Under the pieces are notes generated by a model. The model saw nothing but the letters and a program-made list of their open reading frames with translations, was not told the DNA's origin and did no database searches. Made by a program: the position numbers and the translations under genes. From Naumovozyma dairenensis CBS 421 (taxonomy: Eukaryota > Ascomycota > Saccharomycetes > Saccharomycetales > Saccharomycetaceae), in NCBI RefSeq assembly GCF_000227115.2, contig NC_016484.1, positions 682,001 to 746,000 on the forward strand: a stretch of DNA of 64,000 bases, in the 5' to 3' direction. This document shows positions 11,535 to 21,036 of the stretch, piece by piece (the first letter of the stretch is position 1; every line of letters begins with the position of its first letter).

Positions 11535-11813
11535 GCTAAACTTTGAGAGGAAAACGTCACTTTCTTCTAATCTAATAATATTGTCGATATTCGTACAAGA
11601 GATCTGTAATTGGGAATCTTATTTCGAGACTTGTTAATGCTAAATTGTCTTTAAATAGTAATTAATTATTTGTAAATAGCAATATAGACTATAGTTTAAC
11701 AATAAAAGAAACTGAAACAACTTAGCTTACATACGCAATTTAGTGTTCGTTCGATAAACTTTTGAGAAATGAATCATTCTATCTAATATTGTACTTTTTT
11801 TTGTCTCAATGTC

Positions 11814-14753
11814 CTATAATACTGTAGTTTCTTCCGTTTTGTTATATTCTTCTTCAATCCATCTTCCGGTAGTATTATCCCTTTTCAATTCAGCTGTTGG
11901 AAAATAATGATAATTGGTCTTTAAGGAGATTGCGAATGGAACGTTATCAAAAGACATTAGTCTCATATTACAATAACTTAAATCAGGTATTTCTTTAACT
12001 ACTTTCAAGAAGGTATCCAAATCTGGAGTTTCTTCCTCGTTAACATGCGTTATGAAATTCGTTGCTGATATGCCATACTGAAGAGCAGGCGATGATTCAC
12101 CCCTGAATGTACAATAGACACCCTTTGGAATGTCAACCATTGCTTGACGGACAGCATGATGTGGTTCTTGTAATATGCAACCGGAAAATATAACAATATG
12201 ATCTGTTTCCTTAACTTCTACTGTTTTAATATCCAAATCCATGATTTTCCCTTCGCGAACAACCTTAAATTTCAAGACATGATTAGAATGAGAACTTTCA
12301 TTGGAACCGCAAATAACACCTGCTAAATCATCCATTACTGTGACTAATTTATTGTTAACGGATAAGATAACATCACCTGTTTGTAATTTCACTTTTTCTT
12401 CAGTATAAGAAACTCTAGAAACTGACATGAATTGCAATCTATTAAGGGATTCTTTTTCCATTCTTTCAATCCAGTCTTCTGGTACCCCTCTAATTCTTGC
12501 ATTTAAGATTGAAATAGATCCAAAGCCAGCGTCAACAATTCTAACAATTGGCTTTTCACCTCTCTTTAAGATATCAATAACTTGTTTACAATCAACAATA
12601 TCTAACCCAAACAAATATATTTTTTCTTTATTTTCTTGTCTTTCTCCAAGAAATGCTAACCATAAAGCTCTGATGGTACCATCATTATCTGTTAATATAC
12701 CTGAGTTACATCTTGTACTAATATTGCAATCAATAGAAATTGCTTCTAAATTTGTTGCTCTATATCTTGGAATTAAATTACTTGGGATGCTAACAGATGA
12801 AATATCTGTAACTGTAGTTTCCGATGTTACTAATCTATTATTATGTGGGTAACCAATAAATTGAGCCTTATCACCACGTTTCATTCTTTCATTAGATAGT
12901 TTTGGAGTTATTATATCAGCAATAACTAGTTTTGGATCATATTTAATGACTGCATAATTTTGAGTGGGATGTAAAAATTCCAATGTAGCTGGAACAACAA
13001 CAGATTCTGCAATTGTAACAAAGACATCAAGACAATCATGAGGAACTGCTCTTCTTGATACTATCACATAACCTCTCTCCGCATCGATGATCAAACCTGA
13101 AGTTTTCAAAATACCTGCAGATAATGAATCTAATGGTATGGCAGCTACAGTTGTGACCATACATAATGAATGTGATAATTTAGCCAAGTTTGGATTATCC
13201 GTTGGAATATCAATAAATCTTGCCTGGTGTGGTTTTGATGGTTCCGCTGGAATTGGTTTAGCGACATTTTGATAATCCCAAATTCCAGTAGTATCATTTC
13301 TTTGATATACTCTGAATTCATTACACCAATGACGGTCAATATATACTGAGGTAACATTTGGTGAATGACGATCAGTAAGATGATGGTATCGTACCGTGAC
13401 ACGTTTACGATCTGGGACGTATTTCATAACTCCAATAAATGTATCTAAATCAGGAGTTTCTTTATTATCAATAGCATCAATAATCCAACCAACTTTTTCT
13501 CTATTATCGAAATTAAATGAACCAGACGCGCTACTTAAAAAGACACCTTTGACTGGCAAAGCATAAAATCTTGCCATTTGGTATGATAATTCATTGAAAG
13601 TGGCACCACACACTTCAACATAACGATCAGGAGTAATAGCATGCAGATCATCAATTTTACACGACACTACACTTTCCACACCGCTACGTTGAATTGTAAG
13701 TTCGATATTTTTCCCAATGTTGGAATCCAGAATATTATCTACTTGAATAAAAGAAGAAATATATTCACCATTTATAGCAATCAAAGTATCACCTTCTTTA
13801 ATTTTTCCATCACCAGGACCTTCTCTAAGTATAGTTTCAGCTACTAATAAACCAATTTTTTCTGGGAATAATTCACGTAGGGTAGCTTCACGTTCTGATG
13901 TCAGTCCTAATCTTCTACATTCGTCGTAAGGCTTTAATAACCATTGGACTTGAATGGAACCACGAGTAATTGGAACTTTTGATTGAACACATTTTAGTGC
14001 TCTTAAAACTCTATCCAAAGGGAGAAAGAAATCAGTGGAAGCTTCAGAAGACCCCCCTGCTTGTAATGCGACAGCATATCCGTCAATATTTACCACTGGA
14101 GACCCACTGGATCCACCTGATGCAGATGCAGCAGCTTGGATATATTCAGTATTAAAATCATTATAAGTCAATTCCCCATAATCTGGAGCATTTCTATCTA
14201 ATCTACTGATGAACCCAGCTAATATACTTAATTTTTCACCTGCATCATTCCCCACAACTCTAATCTCTGATCCAATTTTAGCTAAAGACGGTTTTAATTG
14301 TAAAGCTTGAATTTCTGAGTATTTAATCTTTTTAGGATCGAATTTCAAGAACCCAAAATCATGTACTGGATCTCTATAAATAGGAGTGACATCACATTCT
14401 TCATGATTATCAAATACCACATATCCAACGAAGGGACCTGCACCAACCACATGTCTATTAGTTAGAATGATCCCCAATTCTGAATCCACGACAAACCCAG
14501 TGGCTTCAGATACGAAAGCAGGATCACAATCGAATGGAGCTACTTGTGCAAAATGAATGGATACTACGGATTTTACCACTTTGGAGATTGTATTTTGCCA
14601 TCTAATATAATTTTCTGAATCTTTAAAATTCAAATTATCTTCCACTTGTGGTTGTTCTAAATCGCGTTTCTTGAAGCCATTAGCAATATGATCAATGTCA
14701 TTTTCATCATCTGATTCAAGAGATCTCTTTTTATTCTCCACGTAGGACGACAT
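11814..14753 (-). CDS. NMA111: Nuclear HtrA-family serine protease Nma111
   Basis: HtrA/Omi-like protease of the nucleus, with known roles in apoptosis-like death and lipid homeostasis. The sequence is a tandem duplication: a protease domain with trypsin triad H101 (TNRHVV), D132 (PVHDFGF) and S216 (GGSSGSPV), a PDZ domain, then a second degenerate protease-like half and PDZ repeats. This arrangement is characteristic of fungal Nma111. A basic KKR stretch in the N terminus could be a nuclear signal. I use the ATG at 14753 (MSSYVENKK), which has an A-rich upstream context. The open frame extends to 14789 only by a GTG codon, which is not a credible start in yeast. It has 979 residues against 997 in S. 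cerevisiae. Confidence 0.95.
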   Translation of the reverse strand: MSSYVENKKRSLESDDENDIDHIANGFKKRDLEQPQVEDNLNFKDSENYIRWQNTISKVVKSVVSIHFAQVAPFDCDPAFVSEATGFVVDSELGIILTNRHVVGAGPFVGYVVFDNHEECDVTPIYRDPVHDFGFLKFDPKKIKYSEIQALQLKPSLAKIGSEIRVVGNDAGEKLSILAGFISRLDRNAPDYGELTYNDFNTEYIQAAASASGGSSGSPVVNIDGYAVALQAGGSSEASTDFFLPLDRVLRALKCVQSKVPITRGSIQVQWLLKPYDECRRLGLTSEREATLRELFPEKIGLLVAETILREGPGDGKIKEGDTLIAINGEYISSFIQVDNILDSNIGKNIELTIQRSGVESVVSCKIDDLHAITPDRYVEVCGATFNELSYQMARFYALPVKGVFLSSASGSFNFDNREKVGWIIDAIDNKETPDLDTFIGVMKYVPDRKRVTVRYHHLTDRHSPNVTSVYIDRHWCNEFRVYQRNDTTGIWDYQNVAKPIPAEPSKPHQARFIDIPTDNPNLAKLSHSLCMVTTVAAIPLDSLSAGILKTSGLIIDAERGYVIVSRRAVPHDCLDVFVTIAESVVVPATLEFLHPTQNYAVIKYDPKLVIADIITPKLSNERMKRGDKAQFIGYPHNNRLVTSETTVTDISSVSIPSNLIPRYRATNLEAISIDCNISTRCNSGILTDNDGTIRALWLAFLGERQENKEKIYLFGLDIVDCKQVIDILKRGEKPIVRIVDAGFGSISILNARIRGVPEDWIERMEKESLNRLQFMSVSRVSYTEEKVKLQTGDVILSVNNKLVTVMDDLAGVICGSNESSHSNHVLKFKVVREGKIMDLDIKTVEVKETDHIVIFSGCILQEPHHAVRQAMVDIPKGVYCTFRGESSPALQYGISATNFITHVNEEETPDLDTFLKVVKEIPDLSYCNMRLMSFDNVPFAISLKTNYHYFPTAELKRDNTTGRWIEEEYNKTEETTVL

Positions 14754-15026
14754 TTTTTTCTCGTTTGTTTTATTTAACAATCCCAACACACAAAAGCTTA
14801 TTTTCCTTCGATTGGAGTAGTTTCTCTTACGACAGTTTTGCCATTGTAACCTATATAAATTGGATCAGGAACTCGATAAAATAATTACATTGAATAAAAC
14901 TGCCCATCAGTGGATTGCAATTTTTCGATGGCGGTTAAAAGAAAGAAAAATTTAATTAATTAGGCTCTTTTTTCTTCGTATTAGATGATTTCTTCCTTTT
15001 AAATTGTTGAAAAATAAAAAACCGGA

Positions 15027-15099
15027 AGCCCTGTAGGGGGCTCGAACCCCTAACCTTGTGATTAAGAGTCACACGCGCTACCGATTGCGCCAACAAGGC
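15027..15099 (-). tRNA. tRNA-Lys (anticodon CTT)
   Basis: On the minus strand a 73-nt cloverleaf begins GCCTTGTTGGCGCAATCGG and ends CCCCTACAGGGCT. The acceptor stem pairs GCCTTGT with ACAGGGC, the anticodon loop is ACTCTTAAT with CTT at 15066-15064, and the B box GGTTCGAGC is intact. No intron. The minus-strand T-run just after it (plus-strand A-run 15016-15020) is the Pol III terminator. It differs from the S. cerevisiae gene only by a compensated anticodon-stem pair as far as I can tell from memory. Confidence 0.97.
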
Positions 15100-15424
15100 C
15101 TATTATTGGGTTTTTGATGACCATTATGAAAATGTGATGTGATTCCCAAGGTCAGATGACAAGTTCTGACATACTGTTTACACCATTTGATTACGAAAAA
15201 CATCAGAAGAGCACATATATGTCTCGGTCTACATTGTATGAAGTTGCGTTTTTTGAAGTTACTCTATGACTATATTTGTAAAATAAAGAATATTTTTAAA
15301 TCTGTGAGTCTATTTGAATGCTAACATAATAATATCTATAAATTAAGCTTGAGAGCTTGAATAATAATAATAAAACGATAAGATAAAGAAGAACCCATTT
15401 TCAATTGTGAAGCTTTTTTGGCTA
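15100..15424. other. Spacer between tRNA-Lys and NAF1
   Basis: 325 bp of AT-rich sequence holding the tRNA upstream region and the NAF1 3' flank. No LTR termini, target-site duplications or ORFs noticed, although tRNA flanks are favoured Ty targets. Confidence 0.6.
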
Positions 15425-17008
15425 TTAATGGTACATGTTTCTGTTATCTTGTTGTTCGTTCGAATTCCCTTGTTGCTGATGCTGATGCTGATGCTGATGC
15501 TGATTCTGTTGTTGTTGTTGTTGTTGTTGTTGGAGAAGTAACTGATGTAGTTGATTTACTGGATTCATATTTCCATTTTGCATATTTACTGGATGTTGTT
15601 GTTGTTGTTGTTGTTGTTGGGGTAGATATGCTGGATTGAATTGAGGAGGCGGCATAAATTGCACATTTTGACCGGGAAGTGGTGGTCGAGGTGGATAATA
15701 TGTTGGATTGATAGGATATGGATGTTGTGATTGCGGTTGATGTTGCATTAATGGGTGTGGCATACTTATCGGAGGATGGCCAGCCATTGGGTTATATGGA
15801 TTTGGAGGAACATGAGGATTATATTGAAATCCTGGTGGGGGTATAAACGTTTGCTGTTGCTGATTAATAACTTGATTTGGATATCCCTGAAACTGGTTAT
15901 TATTTTGTACTACTGCTGGTCTACCATAATCTCTTGTATGATTATCATTGAAATTAGTACGAGCAGTACGTGACTTGTACCTTACATGGGACATTCCAGA
16001 CAAAGATGTTGGTTGATTATAATTGGTTTTCTGTTTATCAGATACATAATTACTTCTTTGATTTGTCCTTTTCTTGTTAGGTTTGGGCCGTTCACAACCA
16101 TCCTCATTTTCCATATTCTTATCTTGATTCTTCCTCTTTTTTTCGTCTTTTTTCTTCTTCTTGTAAAGAGCTTCCTTTTCATCATCAGAGAATTCTTGTT
16201 CTTCTTCTGGAAGTTCTTCATCAAACCCATTAGAAGCATCAGTACCTTTATTCCTTCTAAGTTCAAAAGTATCAACCCAGTGTGCATCTGGTGTGACAAT
16301 AAACGCCTTTCCACCTACTTTCCCCTTCAAACTTGCAATTTTCTCGTTTTCTGATGTGGGTAAAGTCACTCTATAAAAAGGATTTTGTAATTGACCAAAT
16401 ACTTCACATAATGTACCAACTAAAGTACGATCCTCTAAACAGAATATGGAGCCATCTTTTAACACCCTTTTTTCACCTGACAAATTTGCATGGATAATAA
16501 TATTATTATCAAAGACGGAATGAATAACACCAATATGAGTGATAGAAGTATTTTCTGTAATATGATAATCGCTTGGTATTTCAGGGATAGGTTCATCTGG
16601 CAATTCATTTTTCGATCTTATTGGACCTGAAGGACTGGGATCGTCATCTTCATCTTCAATTTCAACATTGTCTTTAAGTTGTTCTGTATCCTCATCCTCA
16701 TCTTCATCTTGGTCGTCATCATCAGAGCTACTATTGCTATCATTAATATCATTTTCTGAATCTGATGAAGAGTCAGCCTTATCTCCCTCTAATATCTCTT
16801 GCCCCTCTTCCTTTTCCTCTTCCGTTTTCTTTGTCCCATTTACTTCAGCAGGTTCACTTGATTTTTCCTCTTCTGGAGGTGGAGCTTCGTCCTCTGAGGA
16901 TGAACTAATATCACTAACATCTACATCATCCTCCGGTAATTCCAGTTGTAAAGTTTCTGCATTGAAAGCAGGGTTTTCGAGAGCTTTTGTAAAAAGATCT
17001 TCCGACAT
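15425..17008 (-). CDS. NAF1: H/ACA snoRNP assembly factor Naf1
   Basis: Nuclear assembly factor that binds Cbf5 in place of Gar1 during H/ACA snoRNP and scaRNP biogenesis. The 527 residues show an acidic serine-rich N terminus (about 14-140), a Gar1-like beta-barrel at about 155-250 (HIGVIHSVFDNNIIIHA to FYRVTLPT), a lysine-rich segment with KKKKKDEKKRK, and a Pro/Gln/Asn-rich tail with two poly-Q runs and an HQ dipeptide repeat. This layout matches yeast Naf1. The upstream region has an RRPE-like GAAAATTTTC (17173-17182) and an E-box, fitting a ribosome-biogenesis-type gene. Antisense frames are low-complexity shadows. Confidence 0.93.
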   Translation of the reverse strand: MSEDLFTKALENPAFNAETLQLELPEDDVDVSDISSSSEDEAPPPEEEKSSEPAEVNGTKKTEEEKEEGQEILEGDKADSSSDSENDINDSNSSSDDDDQDEDEDEDTEQLKDNVEIEDEDDDPSPSGPIRSKNELPDEPIPEIPSDYHITENTSITHIGVIHSVFDNNIIIHANLSGEKRVLKDGSIFCLEDRTLVGTLCEVFGQLQNPFYRVTLPTSENEKIASLKGKVGGKAFIVTPDAHWVDTFELRRNKGTDASNGFDEELPEEEQEFSDDEKEALYKKKKKDEKKRKNQDKNMENEDGCERPKPNKKRTNQRSNYVSDKQKTNYNQPTSLSGMSHVRYKSRTARTNFNDNHTRDYGRPAVVQNNNQFQGYPNQVINQQQQTFIPPPGFQYNPHVPPNPYNPMAGHPPISMPHPLMQHQPQSQHPYPINPTYYPPRPPLPGQNVQFMPPPQFNPAYLPQQQQQQQQHPVNMQNGNMNPVNQLHQLLLQQQQQQQQQNQHQHQHQHQQQGNSNEQQDNRNMYH

Positions 17009-17200
17009 GACGATGGTTCTCTTATAAGATGGTTATGATGGTGGATGTATAAATACTTTTTACCATTAATGCAAAAGTGTGATTCTTCTTCCAATTTGTT
17101 TCCATTGCTCATCTCTTCTCACTTCTTGTAATAGTAATAGTTATAGTTATAGTAACAGGAAAAGTAAAAGTGAAAATTTTCGATAAAATGAATTTGCGGC

Positions 17201-17206
17201 ACGTGA
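17201..17206. promoter_or_regulatory. CACGTG E-box (Cbf1/Pho4-type)
   Basis: Palindromic CACGTG in GGCACGTGAG, about 195 bp upstream of the NAF1 ATG. Factor assignment is inferred. Confidence 0.4.
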
Positions 17207-17464
17207 GACAAAAACAAACAAACCAAAACATGTAAACAACAAAGATACAGGAATTATTATGTAGATGAAAACTCAAAAATAGGAAATATATACTATGGTC
17301 ATAACTTTTAAAAAATGCCCTATATAATACACTACCTAATCAGACTAAAACTTTTATTAACTAAAATGACTGAAATAACGGTCTACTAAATGCTGTTGTC
17401 GACCGTCTTGATACCGCTATTCGTAGGCCCATCAATCCAGGACCTCTATTAATATATACTAATA

Positions 17465-17484
17465 NNNNNNNNNNNNNNNNNNNN
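17465..17484. other. Assembly gap (20 N)
   Basis: Twenty consecutive n characters mark a contig join of unknown true size between NAF1 and SPC98. The neighbouring SPC98 is in the unexpected orientation, so the join deserves checking. Confidence 0.99.
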
Positions 17485-17648
17485 TATGATGATGAATAGA
17501 AACTGGAATAGATCGAGGGAAAGTAAAGGATGGCTATCTGATAGCAAGTGAATGAAGCATTGATCCAATTTTATTTAATAAAAAAACTACTCCTTTTCTC
17601 GTCTCTGAGCGTAACATTCCCTCCTCAATTGCCATTTATTAATCATAT

Positions 17649-20312
17649 ATGGACCTAGAAGCTAGTCTGTCGCCAATTTTGGAGGTATTGGTTCCACCAA
17701 CTTTATCTGATCTCGCACTTCGATCTCTAATTAAAGAACTATCATTTTTCTTAAAATCATCATCACGTTCAAATGCACATTTACAATCAATTTTACAAGT
17801 ATACAGTAGCCAGACACCGGGGAACGAGGAAAATATAGCATGCTGGGAAAGACTAGAAAACTTATTGAAACCTTTATGTACAATAAGGAATATTGACGAA
17901 ATCATTAAATATCTTTCAGTTTTCCAATCGTTAGTGTTTCAAAACTTAAACTCATCTCCGACCTCAAGACATCAACGTGGTAATTCATTCCAAATACCGA
18001 CTATGGGACATAACAATTACAACAATAATATTTCAATGACAAGTCCACAACAGTATGATCCAAACGTTTCAATGAATAGTCCCACTAGGCCTCAGAGTTT
18101 ATATGCAGAATCGTTTGAGAATTTGGATCGTTTCTCAGACAGAAGATCTTTACCTTCAATATATAGAGGATATCAACAACAACAAAATAGACACATCAAT
18201 CAATCTAATAACCTTAATAATGGACCTTTAGTTAGTCTTAAAACTTTATCTGATCAATATTACAGGAGTATGCTCCCTGAAGAAGATATCTTAAGGTATG
18301 CATCATATACTTTATTAGCAACTACATCGCATATGTTCCCCATGGATTACAATTCCATTCAAATCCCTTCAAATATCCCGAACTCAATAAGTGCTCTGTT
18401 ACATTTAATATTTGAAGCTGGTTTACTTTATCAAAATTTGAATGCAATGGTAAATAATTATAACATGAAGGATGTTTCTCCTATAAAGAAATCATTGTTA
18501 CTACAATTGAATAAAGAATTGCAAATATATACAGGGTTTATTAATAATTTAATTACCTCGAATGCTTGTAATTCATTAAAATCGTTATATATGGAATTAT
18601 TCGATTCCATATCCACACTAAGAATATATTTTAAATTCATGAACCAATTCGATATAACACTAGGTGATGCATTCTTATCCACATTCCATTCATGGAGATC
18701 GCATGGGGATTTGTTAGTAAGGAAAATTGCCACTCAACTATTTGATTGCACATTATCTATATATATTGATTATCTAGGGAATTGGTTGGTATTTGAAAGA
18801 TTAGAAAACAATTATAATGAATTCTTTATTATTAAAAATACTGATACACAGAAGACACCATTAGACTCATATAAACTAATTCATGAAAAGATCCCATATT
18901 TTATACCGAAAGATGTAGCAAAGAAAATATTTATCATTGGCAAAACATATTCATTTCTGATAGATTTTTGTAAAGATTTACAATTCTCAAATAATCTTTC
19001 CAAAAAATATACAATAATTTACAAAAATATATTCGAACACTATAATTCTGAGAGCTATAATACCGTCCTTAATAAACTTTTCGAATCAATTGAAAATCAA
19101 TACAACGAAATTGTCAAATATACAAACCTTTTACTTTGCCATAAATTCCATTATCATAAGATGATATTAACATTAAAGAATTTACTTTTGATGGGAAGAT
19201 CGGATTTCTTAGATTTATTAGCTAACAAAGCAGTAGACATTTTGAATCCACCCTCTGTTTCCATCCAGGAATATAAACTAACTAATTGCCTACAAGAAGC
19301 TGTTCAATATTCATCCATTGCATCATTATATTTAAATAAAGAAGATAATAATTTCATAATAAATGGATTAGATGCAAGAGTATTAGATATGGGACATGGA
19401 TCCATTGGTTGGGATATATTTACATTAGATTATAACATATCACCACCTCTATCCCTGATTATAAATGTTAACCGTGAAAATGGTAAGAAAGAATATTTAA
19501 GAATTTTCAACTTCTTATGGAGATCTAAAAAGAATTCATTCTTTTATAATAATGAAATGTTAAGAACTACCCACATCTTGAAAATGTTTAAAAGATTAAA
19601 GCTAACGAATCCACTAATCAAAGATGTTACTAAAAAAATTGCCAAATTAGGTATATTGAGGTCGCGATTGCAAAATTTTAATTTATGCTTAGAGTCGTTT
19701 TGCCAATATTATATCGTCGAGAAGGAATTCCAAATTTTACTTCAGAAATTGAATATATCAGACGAAGGTTCAAACCCAATTCAAATTAACAAGAAATTAA
19801 AGACAAAGAATACAAGACTGATAGAGACATCATCAATACCTATTCTAAAACCTAAAAAGAGTATATTTGCTGATGATCACACATCTACTAGCACATATGG
19901 ACATGATGCGGGATTTGATGGTGACCATTTGAATATTGAACAATTGGAAGAAATTCATAATAATTTCTTAAGCAATATTCGATCTCATAAACTTTTAATT
20001 GCAAACTCTACAACAAATATTGGAACATATTCGAAAAAGGCATACCCAATCACATTGATTATAATCTTAGAGACACTTTTCCAATTTATTAATTCATATT
20101 CTCAATTAAACGATATTTCTGAAAAATTATTAATCCAATTCAATTTACTGGATCCTGTTGATTTGAATAATTTATTGACAGAATTTAGTAAATCATCTAT
20201 CGAAGTGACCAGATATTATAAAGTTTTCCTGAATCAATCACATGTGTTCGAAAGAGATTTGAAAGCTGACAATGATGAAGAATTAATAAAATTAGGTAGA
20301 CAGATCCGTTAA
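17649..20312 (+). CDS. SPC98: Gamma-tubulin complex component Spc98 (GCP3)
   Basis: Subunit of the gamma-tubulin small complex (Tub4, Spc97, Spc98) that nucleates microtubules at the spindle pole body. The 887 residues compare with 846 in S. cerevisiae. A disordered N-terminal part with N/Q/S-rich sequence precedes the GCP fold. Recognisable are MLPEEDILRYASYTLLATTS, the GRIP1-type segment with FHSWRSHGDLL, and a GRIP2-type region containing FNFLWRSKKNSFFYNNEM. The start MDLEASL at 17649 is the first ATG after an in-frame stop. In S. cerevisiae SPC98 points the same way as FAR11; here it is inverted and convergent with FAR11. Confidence 0.93.
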   Translation: MDLEASLSPILEVLVPPTLSDLALRSLIKELSFFLKSSSRSNAHLQSILQVYSSQTPGNEENIACWERLENLLKPLCTIRNIDEIIKYLSVFQSLVFQNLNSSPTSRHQRGNSFQIPTMGHNNYNNNISMTSPQQYDPNVSMNSPTRPQSLYAESFENLDRFSDRRSLPSIYRGYQQQQNRHINQSNNLNNGPLVSLKTLSDQYYRSMLPEEDILRYASYTLLATTSHMFPMDYNSIQIPSNIPNSISALLHLIFEAGLLYQNLNAMVNNYNMKDVSPIKKSLLLQLNKELQIYTGFINNLITSNACNSLKSLYMELFDSISTLRIYFKFMNQFDITLGDAFLSTFHSWRSHGDLLVRKIATQLFDCTLSIYIDYLGNWLVFERLENNYNEFFIIKNTDTQKTPLDSYKLIHEKIPYFIPKDVAKKIFIIGKTYSFLIDFCKDLQFSNNLSKKYTIIYKNIFEHYNSESYNTVLNKLFESIENQYNEIVKYTNLLLCHKFHYHKMILTLKNLLLMGRSDFLDLLANKAVDILNPPSVSIQEYKLTNCLQEAVQYSSIASLYLNKEDNNFIINGLDARVLDMGHGSIGWDIFTLDYNISPPLSLIINVNRENGKKEYLRIFNFLWRSKKNSFFYNNEMLRTTHILKMFKRLKLTNPLIKDVTKKIAKLGILRSRLQNFNLCLESFCQYYIVEKEFQILLQKLNISDEGSNPIQINKKLKTKNTRLIETSSIPILKPKKSIFADDHTSTSTYGHDAGFDGDHLNIEQLEEIHNNFLSNIRSHKLLIANSTTNIGTYSKKAYPITLIIILETLFQFINSYSQLNDISEKLLIQFNLLDPVDLNNLLTEFSKSSIEVTRYYKVFLNQSHVFERDLKADNDEELIKLGRQIR

Positions 20313-21036
20313 GAACAACTTATTATGTCATACTATAGTAATATATACTTTACTTGATGATTTATTTAAACTTGAATAAAAATAATAAATATTAGGGCAT
20401 TTCGCTATAGTTATTTTAGTTTGAAGAAAATACCCTGTTTGCGAGTGCTTGTGATTTTGTTATCCGCTGTATGATGGGCTTCTGCCACCAAAACAAAACT
20501 CGATTGGGCAATGTTTTTGTGACACTTGCTCACTTTAAGCCTTGTTGAAAATGTGCTTATAACTTATAAGTTATAACCTTCCTCGAGAAGTAGAAAATTA
20601 AGGGAGCGTATTTCCCGTATTTACATATCTAATAGGTAGTATCTATACGAAGTCCTGGATTGCTAACTTTAGATAGAAAGTATCGTAAACTAAATCCGGC
20701 GAGTAGGTGCTAAATAAAATGAGGTTACTGGCCTTGATCTTTTTATATGAAATATAGGACTAAATAATATGAAATGTTGCTTTTAAAAGGAAATGATTCT
20801 GATGGATGATTTGGAATGATTAATCTTTTCATAAAAAAACTTATATAAATTCTGAATGACAGTGATTAATCGTTACTTAGTACCATTTGTCCTGCCGGAA
20901 GAATATTTTAGTGTGAGAAGTCGCATTGGTATATTGGAACAGAATTTCAAATTCTGACTGATATGTTGTTCTGGACGCAATTTTCAAAGAATTCAGTTAT
21001 GCTCTTACAGATATTGAGCACTGTGAGTATATGGAT
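20313..21036. other. SPC98/FAR11 convergent spacer
   Basis: 724 bp between two converging genes, unusually long for a 3'-3' spacer in this window. It carries a 20-bp perfect palindrome (20557-20576). No ORF or recognised RNA gene seen. Confidence 0.6.
20557..20576. repeat. Perfect 20-bp AT-rich palindrome
   Basis: TTATAACTTATAAGTTATAA is its own reverse complement. It lies between the SPC98 and FAR11 3' ends. Function unknown. Confidence 0.9.

Larger units (their letters stand above)
17009..17648. other. NAF1/SPC98 divergent spacer with assembly gap
   Basis: Holds GAAAATTTTC at 17173-17182 and CACGTG at 17201-17206 on the NAF1 side, the run of Ns, and the SPC98 upstream region. No coding-looking ORF. 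Confidence 0.7.

Noticed and set aside
12427..12852. Antisense ORFs inside NMA111, EAF7, NAF1 and KRE33
   Set aside because: They mirror strongly supported genes and consist of low-complexity or hydrophobic shadow peptides.
14754..14789. N-terminal extension of NMA111
   Set aside because: The longer frame begins with GTG; the ATG at 14753 has a good yeast context and gives the family length.
15100..15424. Ty LTR beside the tRNA gene
   Set aside because: No TG...CA termini, no target-site duplication, and nothing resembling delta, sigma or tau elements.
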